Shown one piece after another: positions 49,548 through 58,267 of a stretch of DNA of 64,000 nt. A program made the translations under genes and the position numbers. Source of the stretch: Betaproteobacteria bacterium RIFCSPLOWO2_02_FULL_67_26 (lineage in GTDB: Bacteria; Pseudomonadota; Gammaproteobacteria; Burkholderiales; SG8-41); assembly GCA_001771935.1 (NCBI GenBank), contig MERD01000094.1, forward strand, positions 1 through 64,000. Direction: 5' to 3'. Positions within the stretch are counted from its first letter, which is position 1. Every line of letters begins with the position of its first letter. The notes below the pieces were generated by a model. It did not search any database. It saw only the letters and a program-made list of their open reading frames with translations, and was not told the origin of the DNA.

Positions 49548-50072
49548 ATGAAGGTGCTGGTGGTGGCATTGTGCGCGGCCGCCCTTGCGCTGGCGCCGGC
49601 GGCGGTGGCGCAAAAGAAGGGCCAGAAGAAAGGCCCGAAGCACGTCCGCCCCAAGGTCGAGAGGCTGGCTTGCAGGCTGGGCACCGAGGACCAGCATGCG
49701 CGCATCGCGGTCGAACTCGTCAACGGCAAGGTCAACCGCTTCGCCTACTACAGCAAATGGAAGCCGCGCACGTGTTCGATGGAGGTTGAGCGCGGCGACG
49801 CCTACAGCTCGTGGGCGGAAACCGGCAACACGATCGTCGTCACGCTGATCGAGGACAAAGGGGCGTTCCTGATCGACCATGAGCGCAACCGCTACCATTT
49901 CATATTTCGGGAGATCGACCGCATGCGCTACTGCGGCATGGAGGGCAAGGTGAGCGGCAGCCTGACGATCTTCCGCGGCAAGCCGCAATGCCTGCTCGAA
50001 GGCGTGATGGAGAAGGGTGAGGATATGATCGAAATCGATAAGACCAGTACCCAGGCGACTACACCGAAGTAG
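49548..50072 (+). CDS. Secreted hypothetical protein
   Basis: 174 aa from ATG 49548 with GGAGGAGAACCCGAGG upstream. Signal peptide MKVLVVALCAAALALAPAAVAQ, then a Lys/Gly stretch KKGQKKGPKHVRPK and a globular part with four Cys (ACRLG, RTCSME, RYCGME, PQCLLE) that could form two disulphides in the periplasm. Not recognised. It has its own TATAAT promoter candidate and no strong operon link. Confidence 0.75.
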   Translation: MKVLVVALCAAALALAPAAVAQKKGQKKGPKHVRPKVERLACRLGTEDQHARIAVELVNGKVNRFAYYSKWKPRTCSMEVERGDAYSSWAETGNTIVVTLIEDKGAFLIDHERNRYHFIFREIDRMRYCGMEGKVSGSLTIFRGKPQCLLEGVMEKGEDMIEIDKTSTQATTPK

Positions 50073-50083
50073 CGGGTCCCCGG

Positions 50084-51166
50084 ATGGTTCTTATTCAGGG
50101 AGGCGGGGTGGGCGAGATCGCGGAGAAGCTGGTCGGCGGAATCCCGCTGTTCGCCGGCATCGAGCATGCCGAGCTCGCGGGTTTCCTGCGCATCTTCCAG
50201 CCCGTCGCCTTCGCCGCCGGCGCGCACCTGGTGCGGCAGGGGCAACCGGCCGACAGCGCATTCATCATCGAGTCCGGATCGGCCGAAGCGGTGACCGCCC
50301 TCCCTGGCGGCGGCGAGTTGACGCTGGCGACGCTGGGCTCGGGCAGCATGCTGGGCGAGATGGCGCTGCTCGATACCGCGGTGCGCGCGGCGACCGTCGT
50401 CTCCCGCACGCCGGTGTCGGCGTTCCTGATCGAGCGCGACGGTTTCCGCATGCTGCTCGCGCAGCGCGACCGCGCCGCGTTCACGGTCCAGAATCGCGTG
50501 ACGCGGTCGCTGTGCCAGAGATTGCGGGAGCTGAATGCCAGAATCGTCGCCGCGGATGCGCCTGAAAGCGCGGCGCCGCCGCTATCCGGCGAGTCCGCCG
50601 ATCCAGCGGGCATGCGCCGCGGCACGTGCTCGTTCGATTACCGGGCGTTCCTGCCCATCCTGCCGCTGTTCAGGCGCTTCAACGCCGGCGAGCTGGAGGA
50701 TTTCGTCAGGCGGACCGGGGTGATTGAGCTCGACCGCGGCCAGGTGCTGTTCCGGCAAGGGGACCCGGGACAGTCGGCGTTCGTGATCGTGCGCGGCGCC
50801 CTCGAGATCCAGCATGCCGAGAACGGCCGACGCCACCGCATCGGGATCCTGGGACCGGGCCGGCTGTGCGGGGTGCTCGCGCTGATCGAGGGCCAGGTCC
50901 ACAGCATGAGCGCCACGGCCCGGGAGGCAACGGTGCTCCTCGAGATCGCCAAGCCGGCCTTCGACGGGCTGTTCAACGGGCACGACCCGGTGGCCGCGAA
51001 GTTCCAGGACGCGATCAACCGCGAGCTTCTCCAGTCGCTCGCGCGCACCACCATTCATCTCACGCGCCTCATCAGCCAGGCGCGCATCCGCGGCGGGCGG
51101 CAGGAGCAGAAAAAGGCGGAAGCGCTGCAGCGGGCGCTGGGGACGACCGAGTGTCGTGCCGCCTGA
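50084..51166 (+). CDS. Double cyclic-nucleotide-binding-domain protein (third in window)
   Basis: 360 aa. CNB1 ~18-140 has an intact cassette GEMALLDTAVRAATVV with the Arg. CNB2 ~190-315 (GVLALIEGQVHSMSATA) has lost the Arg, so only the first half should bind cNMP. Separated by a Pro/Ser/Ala linker. C-terminal amphipathic helix (~320-350). No DNA-binding or enzyme domain. Not a close copy of the pair at 8430/9353. ATG 50084; GTG 50108 is an alternative start. Confidence 0.83.
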   Translation: MVLIQGGGVGEIAEKLVGGIPLFAGIEHAELAGFLRIFQPVAFAAGAHLVRQGQPADSAFIIESGSAEAVTALPGGGELTLATLGSGSMLGEMALLDTAVRAATVVSRTPVSAFLIERDGFRMLLAQRDRAAFTVQNRVTRSLCQRLRELNARIVAADAPESAAPPLSGESADPAGMRRGTCSFDYRAFLPILPLFRRFNAGELEDFVRRTGVIELDRGQVLFRQGDPGQSAFVIVRGALEIQHAENGRRHRIGILGPGRLCGVLALIEGQVHSMSATAREATVLLEIAKPAFDGLFNGHDPVAAKFQDAINRELLQSLARTTIHLTRLISQARIRGGRQEQKKAEALQRALGTTECRAA

Positions 51167-51173
51167 GGGCGAG

Positions 51174-51200
51174 TGCAGAAGGATGAAGGCGGAAGGCGCC
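51174..51200. repeat. AGAAGGATGAAGGCGGAAGGC short-word repeat
   Basis: Short run of the same words as 21065-21140 in the convergent gap between the double-CNB and amidotransferase genes. Confidence 0.5.
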
Positions 51201-52123
51201 TAGTCGAGATAGTGGATCTCGACCGTCGGCCGTCCCGACCGCGTGTCGGCGTAGATCATCGAGTACTCGGGCACCTCGAGCCAGGTGGAGATGTCGCGGG
51301 TGAGCGGCTCGGAGGCGATCATGATGGAATCCGCGTGGTCCGCGCCGCCGATCATCTTCCATTCGCCGTCGTGGTGGCCGTATTCACTGCCCGAGGTGTA
51401 CCACAGGCTATGGTAGTTGAAGCTCGCCTGCGGTACCAGCCTGGGATCGTCCGTACGGTAGCAGCCGAAGTCGAAGCAATAGCGCGCCGCCGCGAGCTGC
51501 TTCCCGGTCGTGATGAACAGATTGACCGGAGACCATCCGGCGATCCCCAGCTGCCCGCGCACCTTGCGGATCACGGCCAGGGTTTTCTCCAGCGCCAGCG
51601 CGATTTCCCCGGCGCTCGCGTAACGCCCGGGGTCTTCCAGGTGAGACAGCAGCAGCGCGTAGATCCACTCGCTGTCCGTGGTGCCGTCGATCATCCGCGC
51701 GAATTCAGGGCGGATGTACTCGAGGAGCACCGGTTTCATCTCGCGCATGCGCTCGAGATCGCCGTTGTGGGCGAGCGCGATGCGGCAGCCGGGGAACTGG
51801 AACGGGTGAATGTTCTGCTGCGAGATGATGCCCTCGGTGCTGAAGTGCACCCCGCGCACATGCGCGAGCACGCAGGTGGCGCGGATCTTCTCCGAAAGCG
51901 CCTTCAGATTGCGGTCGTAAATAGGAAGCGAAGTCGAGGCGTAACTGTACGGCCGGTCGGCATCGAATGAATCGCGGTCCCACGCCTTGAATCCGAACCC
52001 GGCCAGGTTCAACAGGCTCAGCATCTGCGGCATGTACGACTGCTTGACCAGCGCGGAGTCGGGCTGGAACAGGAGGTGGTCCAGCACGACGGGCTGGCCG
52101 AGGTAGGCGAGGGCGCGGCACAT
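51200..52123 (-). CDS. Class II glutamine amidotransferase
   Basis: 307 aa from ATG 52123 (MCRALAYLGQPV). Cys2 becomes the N-terminal nucleophile after Met removal. VLAHVRGVHFS and IALAHNGDLERM are the Ntn glutaminase motifs (Arg, Asn, Gly, Asp). It is a stand-alone glutaminase domain of the YafJ/EgtC type without a fused synthase; its acceptor enzyme is unknown. Starts 4 nt after the CaiB-type gene stop, so co-transcribed with it. Confidence 0.88.
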   Translation of the reverse strand: MCRALAYLGQPVVLDHLLFQPDSALVKQSYMPQMLSLLNLAGFGFKAWDRDSFDADRPYSYASTSLPIYDRNLKALSEKIRATCVLAHVRGVHFSTEGIISQQNIHPFQFPGCRIALAHNGDLERMREMKPVLLEYIRPEFARMIDGTTDSEWIYALLLSHLEDPGRYASAGEIALALEKTLAVIRKVRGQLGIAGWSPVNLFITTGKQLAAARYCFDFGCYRTDDPRLVPQASFNYHSLWYTSGSEYGHHDGEWKMIGGADHADSIMIASEPLTRDISTWLEVPEYSMIYADTRSGRPTVEIHYLD

Positions 52124-52127
52124 ACGC

Positions 52128-53345
52128 TCAGGCTGTCGCCTTCTCGCGGTACTTGTCGTACACCACGCCGTCGGCAAACAGCGCGGCAATCTGCCCGTTG
52201 TCGAAGCCGAGGCCCTGGAGGACTTCGGCGCTGTGCTGGCCGAGCCACGGCGCGGGCGCGCGGGAACGCTGGAGCTCGCCGCTCGCCTTCACGGGGTTGC
52301 CGATGATCTTCATGCGCCCGATCTTCGGGTGGTCTATTTCGGAGACCATGTTGCGCGCCCGCGAGTGCTCGTTGTCGAACGCCTGCACGTAGTTGAAGAC
52401 CGGCCCGCCCGGGACGCCCGCCGCGTCGAGCTTTTTCACCCAATGCCCGGTGGGCTGCCCGCCAAATACCGTCTCGATCTCGTCCTGGAGCGCGTCGATG
52501 TTCTTCAGGCGCGCCGCCACCGTTTTGAAGCGCGGATCCTCCATCAAGCCGGGGCGCTCCAGCACCTGGGTGCAAAAGGCCGTCCACAGCTTTTCGTTGT
52601 TGGCTCCGACCGTGACATAGGCGTCCTGCGTGCGGTATGCCTGGTACGGCGTCGAGCGCCGGTGCCGCGTGCCGGTGGCAACGGGGATTTCGCCGCCGCC
52701 GAAATAGGCACCGAACTCCCAAAAGGTCCACGCCATGCCGGCCTCCATCAGCGAAGTTTCCAGGTACAGGCCTTCGCCGGTCTTCAGCCGCTTGATGTAG
52801 GCGCCGAGGATGGCATAGAGCGCCGTCGTGCCGGCCGCGATGTCGTTCATCGCGATGCCGACCTTGGCGGGGCGCCCGCCCGGCTCGCCGGTCATGGTCA
52901 TGATGCCGCTCATGCCCTGGGCGATGATGTCGAACCCGCCTTTCCGGCTGTACGGCCCGGTCTGGCCGAAGCCGGAGATCGAGGCGTAGATGATATCGGC
53001 GTTGATCGCCCGGATGGCGTCGTAGTCTATGCCGAGCTTGCGGGTGACGCCGGGCCGGTAGTTCTCGATGACGATATCGGCGTCCCGCGCGAGCTTCATG
53101 AAGACGTCCTTGCCGCGCGGGTCCTTCAGGTTGAGCGCGACGCTCTTCTTGTTGCGATTGAGCACCGCGAAGCAGTAGCTCTCGCCGTTGACCTTGGGGT
53201 CGAAGCGCCGCGAGCCGTCGCCCTCGGGGAAGGTCTCGACCTTGATGACGTCCGCCCCCATGTCGGCGAGCATCAGGGTGCAGTAGGGGCCCGCCATGAT
53301 CGCGGTAAAATCCAGCACCGTTACCCCCTCGAGCGGTAGCGCCAT
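52128..53345 (-). CDS. CaiB/BaiF family CoA transferase
   Basis: 405 aa from ATG 53345 (MALPLEGVTVLDFTAIMAGPYCTLML); the track start is upstream in frame only. Family III CoA-transferase with ADMGADVIKVETFPEGDGSR, NRNKKSVALNLKDPRG, the catalytic Asp loop (GIAMNDIAAG region) and ENYRPGV. Moves CoA between carboxylic acids without ATP. Divergent from a Bug receptor gene, a pairing common in Burkholderiales. Confidence 0.92.
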   Translation of the reverse strand: MALPLEGVTVLDFTAIMAGPYCTLMLADMGADVIKVETFPEGDGSRRFDPKVNGESYCFAVLNRNKKSVALNLKDPRGKDVFMKLARDADIVIENYRPGVTRKLGIDYDAIRAINADIIYASISGFGQTGPYSRKGGFDIIAQGMSGIMTMTGEPGGRPAKVGIAMNDIAAGTTALYAILGAYIKRLKTGEGLYLETSLMEAGMAWTFWEFGAYFGGGEIPVATGTRHRRSTPYQAYRTQDAYVTVGANNEKLWTAFCTQVLERPGLMEDPRFKTVAARLKNIDALQDEIETVFGGQPTGHWVKKLDAAGVPGGPVFNYVQAFDNEHSRARNMVSEIDHPKIGRMKIIGNPVKASGELQRSRAPAPWLGQHSAEVLQGLGFDNGQIAALFADGVVYDKYREKATA

Positions 53346-53372
53346 TCGATCCTCTGGTCCGGGCCGACCGGA

Positions 53373-53378
53373 TATAAT
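53373..53378 (+). promoter_or_regulatory. Candidate -10 (TATAAT) of Bug(3)
   Basis: GGATATAATCCCC, 77 nt before ATG 53455 in the 109-nt divergent gap. No clear -35. Confidence 0.45.
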
Positions 53379-53454
53379 CCCCGGCTCGACAGCAATGCGC
53401 CAAATGTGGTGGAATTGTAGCGCGGAACACAAACGATAACGAAGGAGGGAAGCC

Positions 53455-54420
53455 ATGAAAGGGTTGCATCGCATCGCAGTGCCGGTCGTTCTTGCCACGC
53501 TGCTGTCCCCGCTGCTTGCGCAAGCGCAGGCCTATCCGTCGAAGCCGGTCCGGGTGATCGTCGTGTTTCCCCCGGGCGGATCCAACGACGTGACGGCCCG
53601 TATCGTGTTCGCGAAGCTGCCGCAGATCATGGGACAGCAGTTCATCATCGACAACCGCGGGGGCGCCTCCGGCACCATCGGCGCCACCGTCGTGGCGAAG
53701 AGCCCGCCCGACGGCTACACGGTCATGGTGCAGTCCACCACTCACATTGCCAATGCCTACGCGTACAAGGGCAAGCTGCAGTACGACACGCTGGGTGATT
53801 TCATCGGCGTGACGCCGCTCGCAAGACAGGTGGGCATGCTGGTCGTGCACCCGTCGCTGCCGGTGAAGTCGATCAAGGATCTCGTCGCGCTGGCGAAGAA
53901 GCGGCCCGGCCAGATCAACTACGGGTCCGCGGGCCTGGGGAGCTACGTGCACCTGAACATGGTGATGTTCATCTCCATGACCCAGACCAAGATGACCCAC
54001 GTGGCCTACAAGGGGGGCGGTCCCCTGTCGATTGCGATGATTTCGGGGGAAGTCCAGACCACGATCAGCACGATCGGCTCGGTCTTCAACCATATCAAGT
54101 CGGGAAAAATGCGGCCGCTCGGCGTGACCTCGCCCCAACGGGTCAGCCAGTTTCCGAATGTGCCTGCGATCGGGGACAGCGTACCGGGCTTCGATTTCAC
54201 CGCCTGGGTGGGCTCGTTCGTGCCGGCCGGAACGCCGAAAGCGATCGTCGACAGCCTCAACGCCGGCCTGAAGAAAGCGCTGGCCGACCCCGACGTATCG
54301 AAAAAGCTCAGCAGCCTGACGCTCGATCCGATGTACATGACGCCTGAGGAATTCGCGACGCGCCTGAAGTCCGACCTTGAGCGCTACGGGAAGCTGATGA
54401 CGGCGATCGGGATGAACTAA
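53455..54420 (+). CDS. Bug/TctC family periplasmic solute-binding protein (3)
   Basis: 321 aa. GAAGGAGGGA precedes ATG 53455. Signal peptide cleaved near LAQAQAYPSKPVRV. VIVVFPPGGSNDVTARI, FIIDNRGGASGTIGA, DGYTVMVQ and YKGGG are typical. Divergent from the CoA transferase, so it probably captures the acid that enzyme activates. No membrane partners present. Confidence 0.93.
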   Translation: MKGLHRIAVPVVLATLLSPLLAQAQAYPSKPVRVIVVFPPGGSNDVTARIVFAKLPQIMGQQFIIDNRGGASGTIGATVVAKSPPDGYTVMVQSTTHIANAYAYKGKLQYDTLGDFIGVTPLARQVGMLVVHPSLPVKSIKDLVALAKKRPGQINYGSAGLGSYVHLNMVMFISMTQTKMTHVAYKGGGPLSIAMISGEVQTTISTIGSVFNHIKSGKMRPLGVTSPQRVSQFPNVPAIGDSVPGFDFTAWVGSFVPAGTPKAIVDSLNAGLKKALADPDVSKKLSSLTLDPMYMTPEEFATRLKSDLERYGKLMTAIGMN

Positions 54421-54432
54421 CGGGCGCGCGCC

Positions 54433-55311
54433 CTAGCGCAGGCGTGCCGCCACGCCGGCCACCATCTCGTTGAGCGTCGCGAATACACGCACGCCGGCGG
54501 CCTCGAGCGCGGCGCGCTTGGCGGCGTGGGTGCCGTGGCTGCCGTGCACCAGCGCGCCGGCGTGGCCCATGGTGACGCCTTCCGGCGCGCTGCGGCCGGC
54601 GATCAGGGCGAACACCGGTTTCGCGAAGCGGTATTCGGTGAGCGCCCGCGCGAATTCCTCCTCGTCGGAGCCGCCGATTTCCCCGATGATCAGCAGCGCC
54701 CGGGTCCGCGCGTCGGCCGCGTAGAAGGGCACCAGGTCCGCGAATCGCGTGCCTTTCACCGGGTCGCCGCCCACGCCGACCCAGACCGAGGTGCCGACGC
54801 CGCCCTGGGCGAGGCGGTAGCCGGCTTCGTACGACAGGGTGCCTGACCTGGACATCAGGCCGAGCGGTCCCGGCTTCAGCGAATCGTCAGGAAGGAATCC
54901 GAGCTTCGCTTCTCCTGCCACCGCCATGCCCGGAGTGGACGCGCCGACCCAGACCGCCCCCGTGTCGCGGCAGAGTTTCCAGGCTTTCAGCGCGTCGTGC
55001 ACCGGCATGCCCTCGGTCGGCGTGACGAGGTAGCGGATGCCGGCGGCGATCGCGTCCCGCATCGCCTCGAGCAATTGCATCGCGCCCACCAGCAGCACGC
55101 TTGCGCGCGCGCCGGTTTTCTCGACTGCCGCGCCGCAGTCCGCGAGCACCGGGACCCCGTTGACCTCGCTCACGCGGGCGCCGGGCGACACGCCGCCCAC
55201 GACGTTCGTGCCGTACTGCTTCATCAGCCGGCTGTGCAGCTGCCCGGCGCGGCCCGTGATCCCTTGCACGATCACCGGGGTATTTCTATCGATTCGGGGA
55301 TTGATGTTCAT
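54433..55311 (-). CDS. Succinyl-CoA synthetase alpha-like CoA ligase subunit
   Basis: 292 aa SucD-type subunit. CoA-binding Rossmann (VIVQGITGRAGQLHSRLMKQYGTNVVGG), the GIRYLVTPTEGMPVHD and SRSGTLSYEAGYRL segments, and the phospho-His region MGHAGALVHGSHGTHAAK. Not the TCA-cycle enzyme by context: it ends a catabolic directon with no sucAB. Could be a malate-, citramalate- or itaconate-type CoA ligase. Overlaps the beta subunit gene by 4 nt. Confidence 0.88.
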   Translation of the reverse strand: MNINPRIDRNTPVIVQGITGRAGQLHSRLMKQYGTNVVGGVSPGARVSEVNGVPVLADCGAAVEKTGARASVLLVGAMQLLEAMRDAIAAGIRYLVTPTEGMPVHDALKAWKLCRDTGAVWVGASTPGMAVAGEAKLGFLPDDSLKPGPLGLMSRSGTLSYEAGYRLAQGGVGTSVWVGVGGDPVKGTRFADLVPFYAADARTRALLIIGEIGGSDEEEFARALTEYRFAKPVFALIAGRSAPEGVTMGHAGALVHGSHGTHAAKRAALEAAGVRVFATLNEMVAGVAARLR

Positions 55312-56453
55312 CGAAGTTCCTGCGAAAGGTGCGAACGCACCTCGGCGAGCGCCGCATCGAGATCGGTGTGGAGCGCGATGCCGGCCGCGGCGAGCACCTC
55401 GCGTGCGGCCGGCAGGCCGTTGCCGACCAGGCGCGCGACGACCGGAACCTTCAGCTGCGGGGCGGCAGCGATCGCCTCGACCAGCAGCCGCGAAAACTCT
55501 CCCAGATCGGTGATGCCGGCGAAGATATTGACCAGCAGCACCTTGACGCCTTTCCCCCGGCCGATCCAGGTCAGCACCTGGATGAGCCGTTTCGTCTCGC
55601 CGCGCAGGCCCCCGGTGCGGATGTCGAGGAAGTTGTACGGCTTCATTCCCGCCTCGCGCAGCTCGTCGATCAGCATCATCGAGAGCCCGGCCCCGGTGGT
55701 GAGCAGCCCGATCTCCCCCCTGGTATCCACCACCACGTAGTCGAAGCCGTGCTCGTGCTTGCGCGCGACGTCGGGGTACGTGCCGGCGCGCGCCTTGACC
55801 AGGAGCTCCAGCGCCTTCTGGCGGGGCAAGGCATTATCGTCGGTGACGAGCTTGGCGTCGCCCGCGATCCAGCGCCCGCCGTCCAGCACGAACAGCGGGT
55901 TGATCTCCAGCAACACGGCCTCCAGCTCGAGGAATGCGCGCGCCAGAAGTTCGCCAGCCTCGCGCGCCGCCGGCGCAATTTCACGCGGCAGGCGGGAGGC
56001 GAGCCGCTGAACGCACGCCGCAAGCGGCTCCGCGGCGGCCGGGGCGACTTCGGAGAAGATGCGCTCCGGGGGAACCTGCTCGATGTCCACGCCGCCGCTC
56101 TCTGAGAGGATCACGCGCACCCCGCCGGCGGCGGGATCGAGCAGGAAGGCGAGATACGCTTCGCGCGCAGCATCGACCTGCTGCTCGATGCGGACTTCCT
56201 CGACCACGCGCCCCTTGATCGTTGCCCCAAGGATGGCGCGCGCGTGATCGGTGAGTTCCTGCGGCGTCGCTGCTTTGCGGATGATGCCGGCCTTGCCGCG
56301 GCCGCCGGTGGGGACCTGGCCCTTGACCACCCAGGGACCGGGGGGCAGGGCGGAGCGATGGATGGTTTCGTCGCGCCCGATCAGGCGGCCGGGCGGGATC
56401 GGGACGCCAAGGCGCGCCAGGAGTTCCTTGGCGTCGTGCTCCAGCAGATACAT
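55308..56453 (-). CDS. Succinyl-CoA synthetase beta-like CoA ligase subunit
   Basis: 381 aa SucC-type ATP-grasp subunit: MYLLEHDAKELLARLGVPIPPG, KGQVPTGGRGKAGII, LEINPLFVLDGG (metal binding), and the power-helix part TTGAGLSMMLIDELREAGMKPYNFLDIRTGGL, which differs from the SucC consensus NGAGLAM...GG-P-ANFLD. The divergence supports a substrate other than succinate. Pairs with the alpha subunit that overlaps its stop. Confidence 0.88.
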   Translation of the reverse strand: MYLLEHDAKELLARLGVPIPPGRLIGRDETIHRSALPPGPWVVKGQVPTGGRGKAGIIRKAATPQELTDHARAILGATIKGRVVEEVRIEQQVDAAREAYLAFLLDPAAGGVRVILSESGGVDIEQVPPERIFSEVAPAAAEPLAACVQRLASRLPREIAPAAREAGELLARAFLELEAVLLEINPLFVLDGGRWIAGDAKLVTDDNALPRQKALELLVKARAGTYPDVARKHEHGFDYVVVDTRGEIGLLTTGAGLSMMLIDELREAGMKPYNFLDIRTGGLRGETKRLIQVLTWIGRGKGVKVLLVNIFAGITDLGEFSRLLVEAIAAAPQLKVPVVARLVGNGLPAAREVLAAAGIALHTDLDAALAEVRSHLSQELR

Positions 56454-56515
56454 AGGGGCGTGATGGGAGATGTGTGACGGGTGACAGGCGCGTCACTTCG
56501 TCAGTTCGTCCCCCG

Positions 56516-57307
56516 TCACTTCTTCTTCCGGTCGAGAAAGGCCTGCATGAGCCTGCGGGGCTCGTCGGTGCGGCGCGCCGCATTGCAGGCGCGGATGCCT
56601 GCCTGGACGGCCTGCGCGATCGTCATGCGCTCCCAGTCGCGCACGAGCTGCTTCTGGAGGCGGACGGCGCGCGGCCCGGCTGCAAGGATCGAGGAAATCC
56701 ACTGTTCGACGCCGGCATCGAGATGCAGCGGATCCACCAGTTTTTCCAGGAAGCCGCAGCGGTGGGCCTCGGCGGCATCCATGTGATCGCCGGTATGGAC
56801 CAGCTCGCGCGTCTTGCCCCAGCCGATCAGCTGCGGCAGGAGGCACGCTTCCATGCCCGAGGGGATGCCGAAGCGCACCTCCGGCATGCCGAATTTCGCG
56901 GTGCTGACGCCGATGCGCATGTCGCACGAGGCGGCGAGTTCCATCCCCGCGCCGAAACAGTAGCCATTGACGCGCGCGATGACGGGGACGGGCAGGGCCC
57001 GTATCGCCTCGCACGCGCGGTGGACCCACTCGTGCACTTCGCGGGCGCCCCGCGCCGACACGCTCTTCATTTCCACGATGTCTGCGCCGGCGATGAACGA
57101 TCGCCCGCCCGCGCCGGTCAGCACGGCTACCCGGAGCGCCTTGTCCCTGGCCAGGTCGCGAAAGGAGGCCGCGAGTTGCATCTTCCCGGCGATGCCCAGC
57201 GCGTTGCGCTTCCCGGGGTTGTCGACGGTGACGAACGCGACATTTCCCGCCTCGCGCGCTTCGAGGCGCACGGTAATAAGCGGGCCGGACACTGAACTAC
57301 GACTCAC
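56516..57307 (-). CDS. Enoyl-CoA hydratase/isomerase family protein
   Basis: 263 aa crotonase-fold protein. Oxyanion-hole GGRSFIAGADIVEM and NGYCFGAGMELAASCD; the latter keeps the first catalytic Glu and MPEVRFGIPSGM the second, so a true hydratase is expected. GTG 57307 as start, with other GTGs close by, so the N-terminus is uncertain. 10 nt after the TauD gene stop and 62 nt before the CoA ligase pair. Confidence 0.88.
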   Translation of the reverse strand: MSRSSVSGPLITVRLEAREAGNVAFVTVDNPGKRNALGIAGKMQLAASFRDLARDKALRVAVLTGAGGRSFIAGADIVEMKSVSARGAREVHEWVHRACEAIRALPVPVIARVNGYCFGAGMELAASCDMRIGVSTAKFGMPEVRFGIPSGMEACLLPQLIGWGKTRELVHTGDHMDAAEAHRCGFLEKLVDPLHLDAGVEQWISSILAAGPRAVRLQKQLVRDWERMTIAQAVQAGIRACNAARRTDEPRRLMQAFLDRKKK

Positions 57308-57317
57308 GAACCACGCT

Positions 57318-58214
57318 TCAGAAGGGAGCCGTTCCGCGAACGGTGGTCCGGTACATCAACCTGCGCAGGGGCAAACGATAATCAAAAGTCGCCTTGTGCT
57401 GAACTGCGACGTTGTCCCACATGAGGAGGTCGCCCCGCCGCCAGCGATGGACATAGCGGAATTCCGGGCTGGTGATGTGCCCGCACAGGAAGGTCATCAG
57501 GCGCTCGGCCTCGTCCCGCGGCAGCCCGGTGATGCGCGAGGTATGCCCCTCGTTGATGAACAGCCCCTTGCGGCCGGTGACGGGATGCGTGCGCACGATC
57601 GGCGCCTCGGAATCCGGGACCGTCTGGATCTGCGATTCGGACAGCTCGTACTCGGTGACTTCGCTCGCGCCGCGCTCGCGCTCGGCGAGCTGCGCCCGGC
57701 GGTTCTTCGCGCGGTAATGGACGTAGCTGTGGACGTTCCTCAGGGGCTGGAGCCGCCGCTTCATGTCTTCCGGCAGCGCGTCGTGGGCGGCCGTCGTGCT
57801 CGCAAATTCCGTGTCGCCGAGCACCTTGCCGTTCTGGACCGGGACTTCGACCGCGTAGAGCGCCGAGAGCAGGCTCGGCTCGCGCTTGTAGGACTGGTCG
57901 CTGTGCCAGAAGCGGCCCGCGTCCTGGGCGCCGATCGGCGTCCCGTCGTCCCCCACGATATTCGACACGACGAGGATTTCCGGATGGCCGGAGAGGCGGC
58001 TTTCCTTGCGAACGTGCGGCTCCAGCGTGCCGAAGCGGCTCGTGAACGCCACTTGCTGCCCCGGCGTGATGTCCTGGTCGCGGAAAACGACGACCTCGTT
58101 GTCGAAGAAGGCCTTCGAGATCTGCGCGAAGGTGTCGTCGTCGATCGGTTGCGAGAGGTCGATGCCCGAAATCTCGGCGCCGCAATGCTTGCCGATGCGG
58201 TTTACGGTGATCAT
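57318..58214 (-). CDS. TauD/TfdA family Fe(II)/2-oxoglutarate dioxygenase
   Basis: 298 aa from ATG 58214 (MITVNRIGKHCGAEISGIDLSQ). Iron ligands HxD in FWHSDQSY and distal His in MWDNVAVQHKA; 2OG-binding Arg in the C-terminal MYRTTV segment. Hydroxylates an alpha carbon next to a sulfonate, ether or carboxylate. The 94 extra track residues upstream are not family sequence. Sits between an aldehyde dehydrogenase and an enoyl-CoA hydratase gene. Confidence 0.9.
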   Translation of the reverse strand: MITVNRIGKHCGAEISGIDLSQPIDDDTFAQISKAFFDNEVVVFRDQDITPGQQVAFTSRFGTLEPHVRKESRLSGHPEILVVSNIVGDDGTPIGAQDAGRFWHSDQSYKREPSLLSALYAVEVPVQNGKVLGDTEFASTTAAHDALPEDMKRRLQPLRNVHSYVHYRAKNRRAQLAERERGASEVTEYELSESQIQTVPDSEAPIVRTHPVTGRKGLFINEGHTSRITGLPRDEAERLMTFLCGHITSPEFRYVHRWRRGDLLMWDNVAVQHKATFDYRLPLRRLMYRTTVRGTAPF

Positions 58215-58267
58215 GGGCGTGTCTCGCTGCGGGGAGGGGCGGCGCCGCCGGCCTGTGAGCCGCAATG

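Noticed and set aside
54421-54433. GGGCGCGCGCCC as a terminator between Bug(3) and SucD-like genes
   Set aside because: Self-complementary but without usable loop or T-tract; may be chance in GC-rich DNA.
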